Below are positions 62,521 to 64,000 of a stretch of DNA of 64,000 nt, one piece after another. The position numbers and the translations under genes were made by a program. Source of the stretch: CBDAKK01 sp965196605 (GTDB lineage: Bacteria > Spirochaetota > Spirochaetia > WTKD01 > G963693115). Below the pieces are notes generated by a model. The model was not told the DNA's origin and searched no databases. It was given only the letters and a program-made list of their open reading frames with translations. Every line of letters begins with the position of its first letter. The stretch's first letter is position 1. The stretch covers positions 15,420-79,419 of the forward strand of contig CBDAKK010000005.1 in NCBI GenBank assembly GCA_965196605.1, given 5' to 3'.

Positions 62521-62972
62521 CCATAGCCATAGGCTGCGACCCAAACGCCGCGCGCTTAAAACACATGCTCATAAAAGTAATACAAGACATGGGGCATGCA
62601 TGCCAAGACTTTGGCAGCGAAGACACCATTTATGCAAACGTTGCCTTTGACCTAGCCCGCGCCGTGGCACAGGGGACTTATGAGCGCGGCGTGCTACTGT
62701 GCGGCACGGGCATAGGCATGTCCATAGCCGCCAACAAGGTGCGCGGCGCCTTTGCAGCCTTGGTCTACGACACCTACTCGGCTGCAAAGGCAGTCACCAG
62801 CAACAAGGCCAACATTATGTGCTTAGGCGCGCTTACTACGGGCGACGCCGTGGCAGCAGCCATTGTGCAAAGCTACCTCAACGCGCGCTACGTCACCGGT
62901 ACGCCTTCAGAAAAAAAGGCGCAGTGCTACATTGACTACGACAACACGCGGGATGAGACATTTAAGCATTGA
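62517..62972 (+). CDS. RpiB/LacAB-family sugar-phosphate isomerase
   Basis: 151 residues, ATG at 62517 behind GGAGGAG. Signature YERGVLLCGTGIGMSIAANK with the active-site Cys near 62. RpiB interconverts ribose-5-P and ribulose-5-P; homologs (EryI, DerI) isomerise erythrulose-4-P. Coupling to a DhaKL kinase fits kinase then isomerase on a tetrulose or pentulose. A terminator follows. Confidence 0.88.
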   Translation: MTIAIGCDPNAARLKHMLIKVIQDMGHACQDFGSEDTIYANVAFDLARAVAQGTYERGVLLCGTGIGMSIAANKVRGAFAALVYDTYSAAKAVTSNKANIMCLGALTTGDAVAAAIVQSYLNARYVTGTPSEKKAQCYIDYDNTRDETFKH

Positions 62973-63001
62973 AAGCAAGCTATCTTTCCACTCATGTACA
63001 A

Positions 63002-63034
63002 AAAACAGGGTTGCCTATGAGACAACCCTGTTTT
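63002..63034. terminator. Bidirectional intrinsic terminator
   Basis: AAAACAGGGTTG and CAACCCTGTTTT form a perfect 12-bp stem with a 9-base loop, with A-run before and T-run after. It separates the rightward dhaKL-rpiB operon from the leftward GH18. Confidence 0.92.
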
Positions 63035-63160
63035 AAACACGCCTCCACTTTTCTGATGAAGATATGTTATGGAAAATTTTAATATGGAGTCAGGCCTAAT
63101 GCTCTATCAAGCCCATCTTCAATCCTCTGTCCTTTAGCATAAACATACAGAGCATCAGCA

Positions 63161-64000
63161 TTAATAATAAGAATTATCGCACGCTGCTCTTTCTATTCCA
63201 TCCACTATTGGGCTCATGATAGACATCATAGGGTCATCTTTTTGTGCATTCATTTTATAAGCTTGAAAAAGCTTAAGTTGATTCTCAATCTCAGGTGTTC
63301 GTTTTATACAATTTCTATTGACTGTATCTACATCATACCCATTAATTTTGTATTGATTATACCCTATTCTTTTTTTATAGATGGGTTCGCCATACAACTT
63401 TTTTGAAATAGCACTAAGATAATTCGACCAACCACCAGTGTTTAATCCAAATATCATATAGACTCCATATCCTTCTTTTACAGTTCTCTTTGCAAAACGT
63501 TCAGCTAAAAACTGCTTTGTGAATTTTTGAGAGTCTCGACTAAGTCGAATTGCCGCAGGGCTAAATTGAGACTTTGTAAATCCTAGTCCCGAGTTTATAA
63601 ACCAATCATCATAACTTGAGTATGAAGAATTATAAATGTAATCAAGATAATCATTTGCTTTGTATCCATTCCATTGGAAATACTTTTCAGAAATAGCTAT
63701 ATTAAAGAGAGAAATGATTTTATTGGGCAATAATTTTCGCAATTCTTGAAGAAACATAATAAATGAACTATCATTGGGTTGATCTGTACCATTCTTGCCA
63801 TGTTCTACATATTCATTATCCAAATCAATACCATCTAAATTATATTTTTGTACGACACTAGCAACTTGTTGGGCAAAATCTTTAGCTGCTGCTCTATACG
63901 GAAAATTATCAAAACCTACTCCTTGACGGTTTCCCAAAATAGTGAGAAGAACCTTTATGCCCTTAGACTGCAAATAATCAATGTTATTTAGTGCGGTGTA
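63161..64000 (-). CDS. GH18 endo-beta-N-acetylglucosaminidase, partial
   Basis: The 5' end lies outside the window. IKVLLTILGNRQGVGFDNFP, then NLDGIDLDNEYVEHG with the DxxDxDxE catalytic motif intact (Glu general acid), match EndoH/EndoF-type GH18 enzymes that cut the chitobiose core of N-glycans. After DGIERAACDNSYY a stop follows, but the next frame reads RAIILIINADALYVYAKGQR and EDGLDRALGLTPY to 63079, suggesting a small frameshift has removed about 28 residues. Possible role: releasing host glycans for sugar uptake. Confidence 0.85.
   Translation of the reverse strand, partial: YTALNNIDYLQSKGIKVLLTILGNRQGVGFDNFPYRAAAKDFAQQVASVVQKYNLDGIDLDNEYVEHGKNGTDQPNDSSFIMFLQELRKLLPNKIISLFNIAISEKYFQWNGYKANDYLDYIYNSSYSSYDDWFINSGLGFTKSQFSPAAIRLSRDSQKFTKQFLAERFAKRTVKEGYGVYMIFGLNTGGWSNYLSAISKKLYGEPIYKKRIGYNQYKINGYDVDTVNRNCIKRTPEIENQLKLFQAYKMNAQKDDPMMSIMSPIVDGIERAACDNSYY

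Overview
The window reads as a segment of a host-associated, Treponema-like spirochaete chromosome carrying one large Mu-like (transposable) prophage. The taxonomic call is an inference: the flanks hold fibronectin-type-III surface lipoproteins, small secreted proteins, an acetoacetyl-CoA synthetase and sugar-uptake genes of a kind common in oral and gut treponemes, but no rRNA or other marker gene is present. I saw no tRNA, rRNA, CRISPR array or IS element.

Layout. (1) 1-3.1 kb, host: tail of a coiled-coil protein, a 74-residue secreted protein, the chromate transporter chrA, and a second, interrupted copy of the secreted-protein locus. (2) About 3.08-41.46 kb, Mu-like prophage. A leftward module (10.8 to 3.5 kb) encodes endolysin, lysis proteins, small and large terminase, portal, and a MuF minor head protein with a C-terminal nuclease/toxin-like domain, followed by a membrane protein and an ImmA/IrrE peptidase. 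A central control region (11-14.3 kb) holds a Dam methylase, a second ImmA/IrrE protein, a repressor and a palindromic operator. Rightward early genes (14.3-24.9 kb) include an antirepressor, a ParB-like protein, MuA transposase, MuB ATPase, GemA, Gam and Mor. An AT-rich cargo pair (GNAT plus ASCH, 25.0-26.4 kb) precedes the head and contractile-tail genes (26.5-41.2 kb), which follow the order of Mu genes I/Z to U. (3) 41.7-48.7 kb, host, leftward: four exported or lipoprotein genes, two of them long FN3-repeat proteins. (4) 49.0-52.2 kb: D-ribose pyranase, acetoacetyl-CoA synthetase and a membrane protein. (5) 52.3-58.6 kb: a leftward alpha-mannosidase/ABC sugar-uptake operon with frameshifts in three genes and an in-frame stop in one. 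(6) 58.6-64 kb: a lipoprotein bracketed by GH18 glycosidase remnants, a DhaK-DhaL-RpiB operon, and a GH18 endo-beta-N-acetylglucosaminidase running off the right edge.

The most interesting features are: a T9 tract at the portal/MuF junction that would fuse the two proteins by a -1 shift, since MuF has no usable start of its own; the toxin-like MuF tail next to a candidate immunity/ImmA pair; the packaging module, inverted and displaced relative to Mu; two early proteins sharing a duplicated leader; and the GNAT/ASCH cargo pair. Several frame disruptions lie at homopolymers in both host and phage genes. Assembly error, phase variation and real decay must therefore be separated with raw reads before any of them is taken as biology; only the mannosidase nonsense codon is not an indel.
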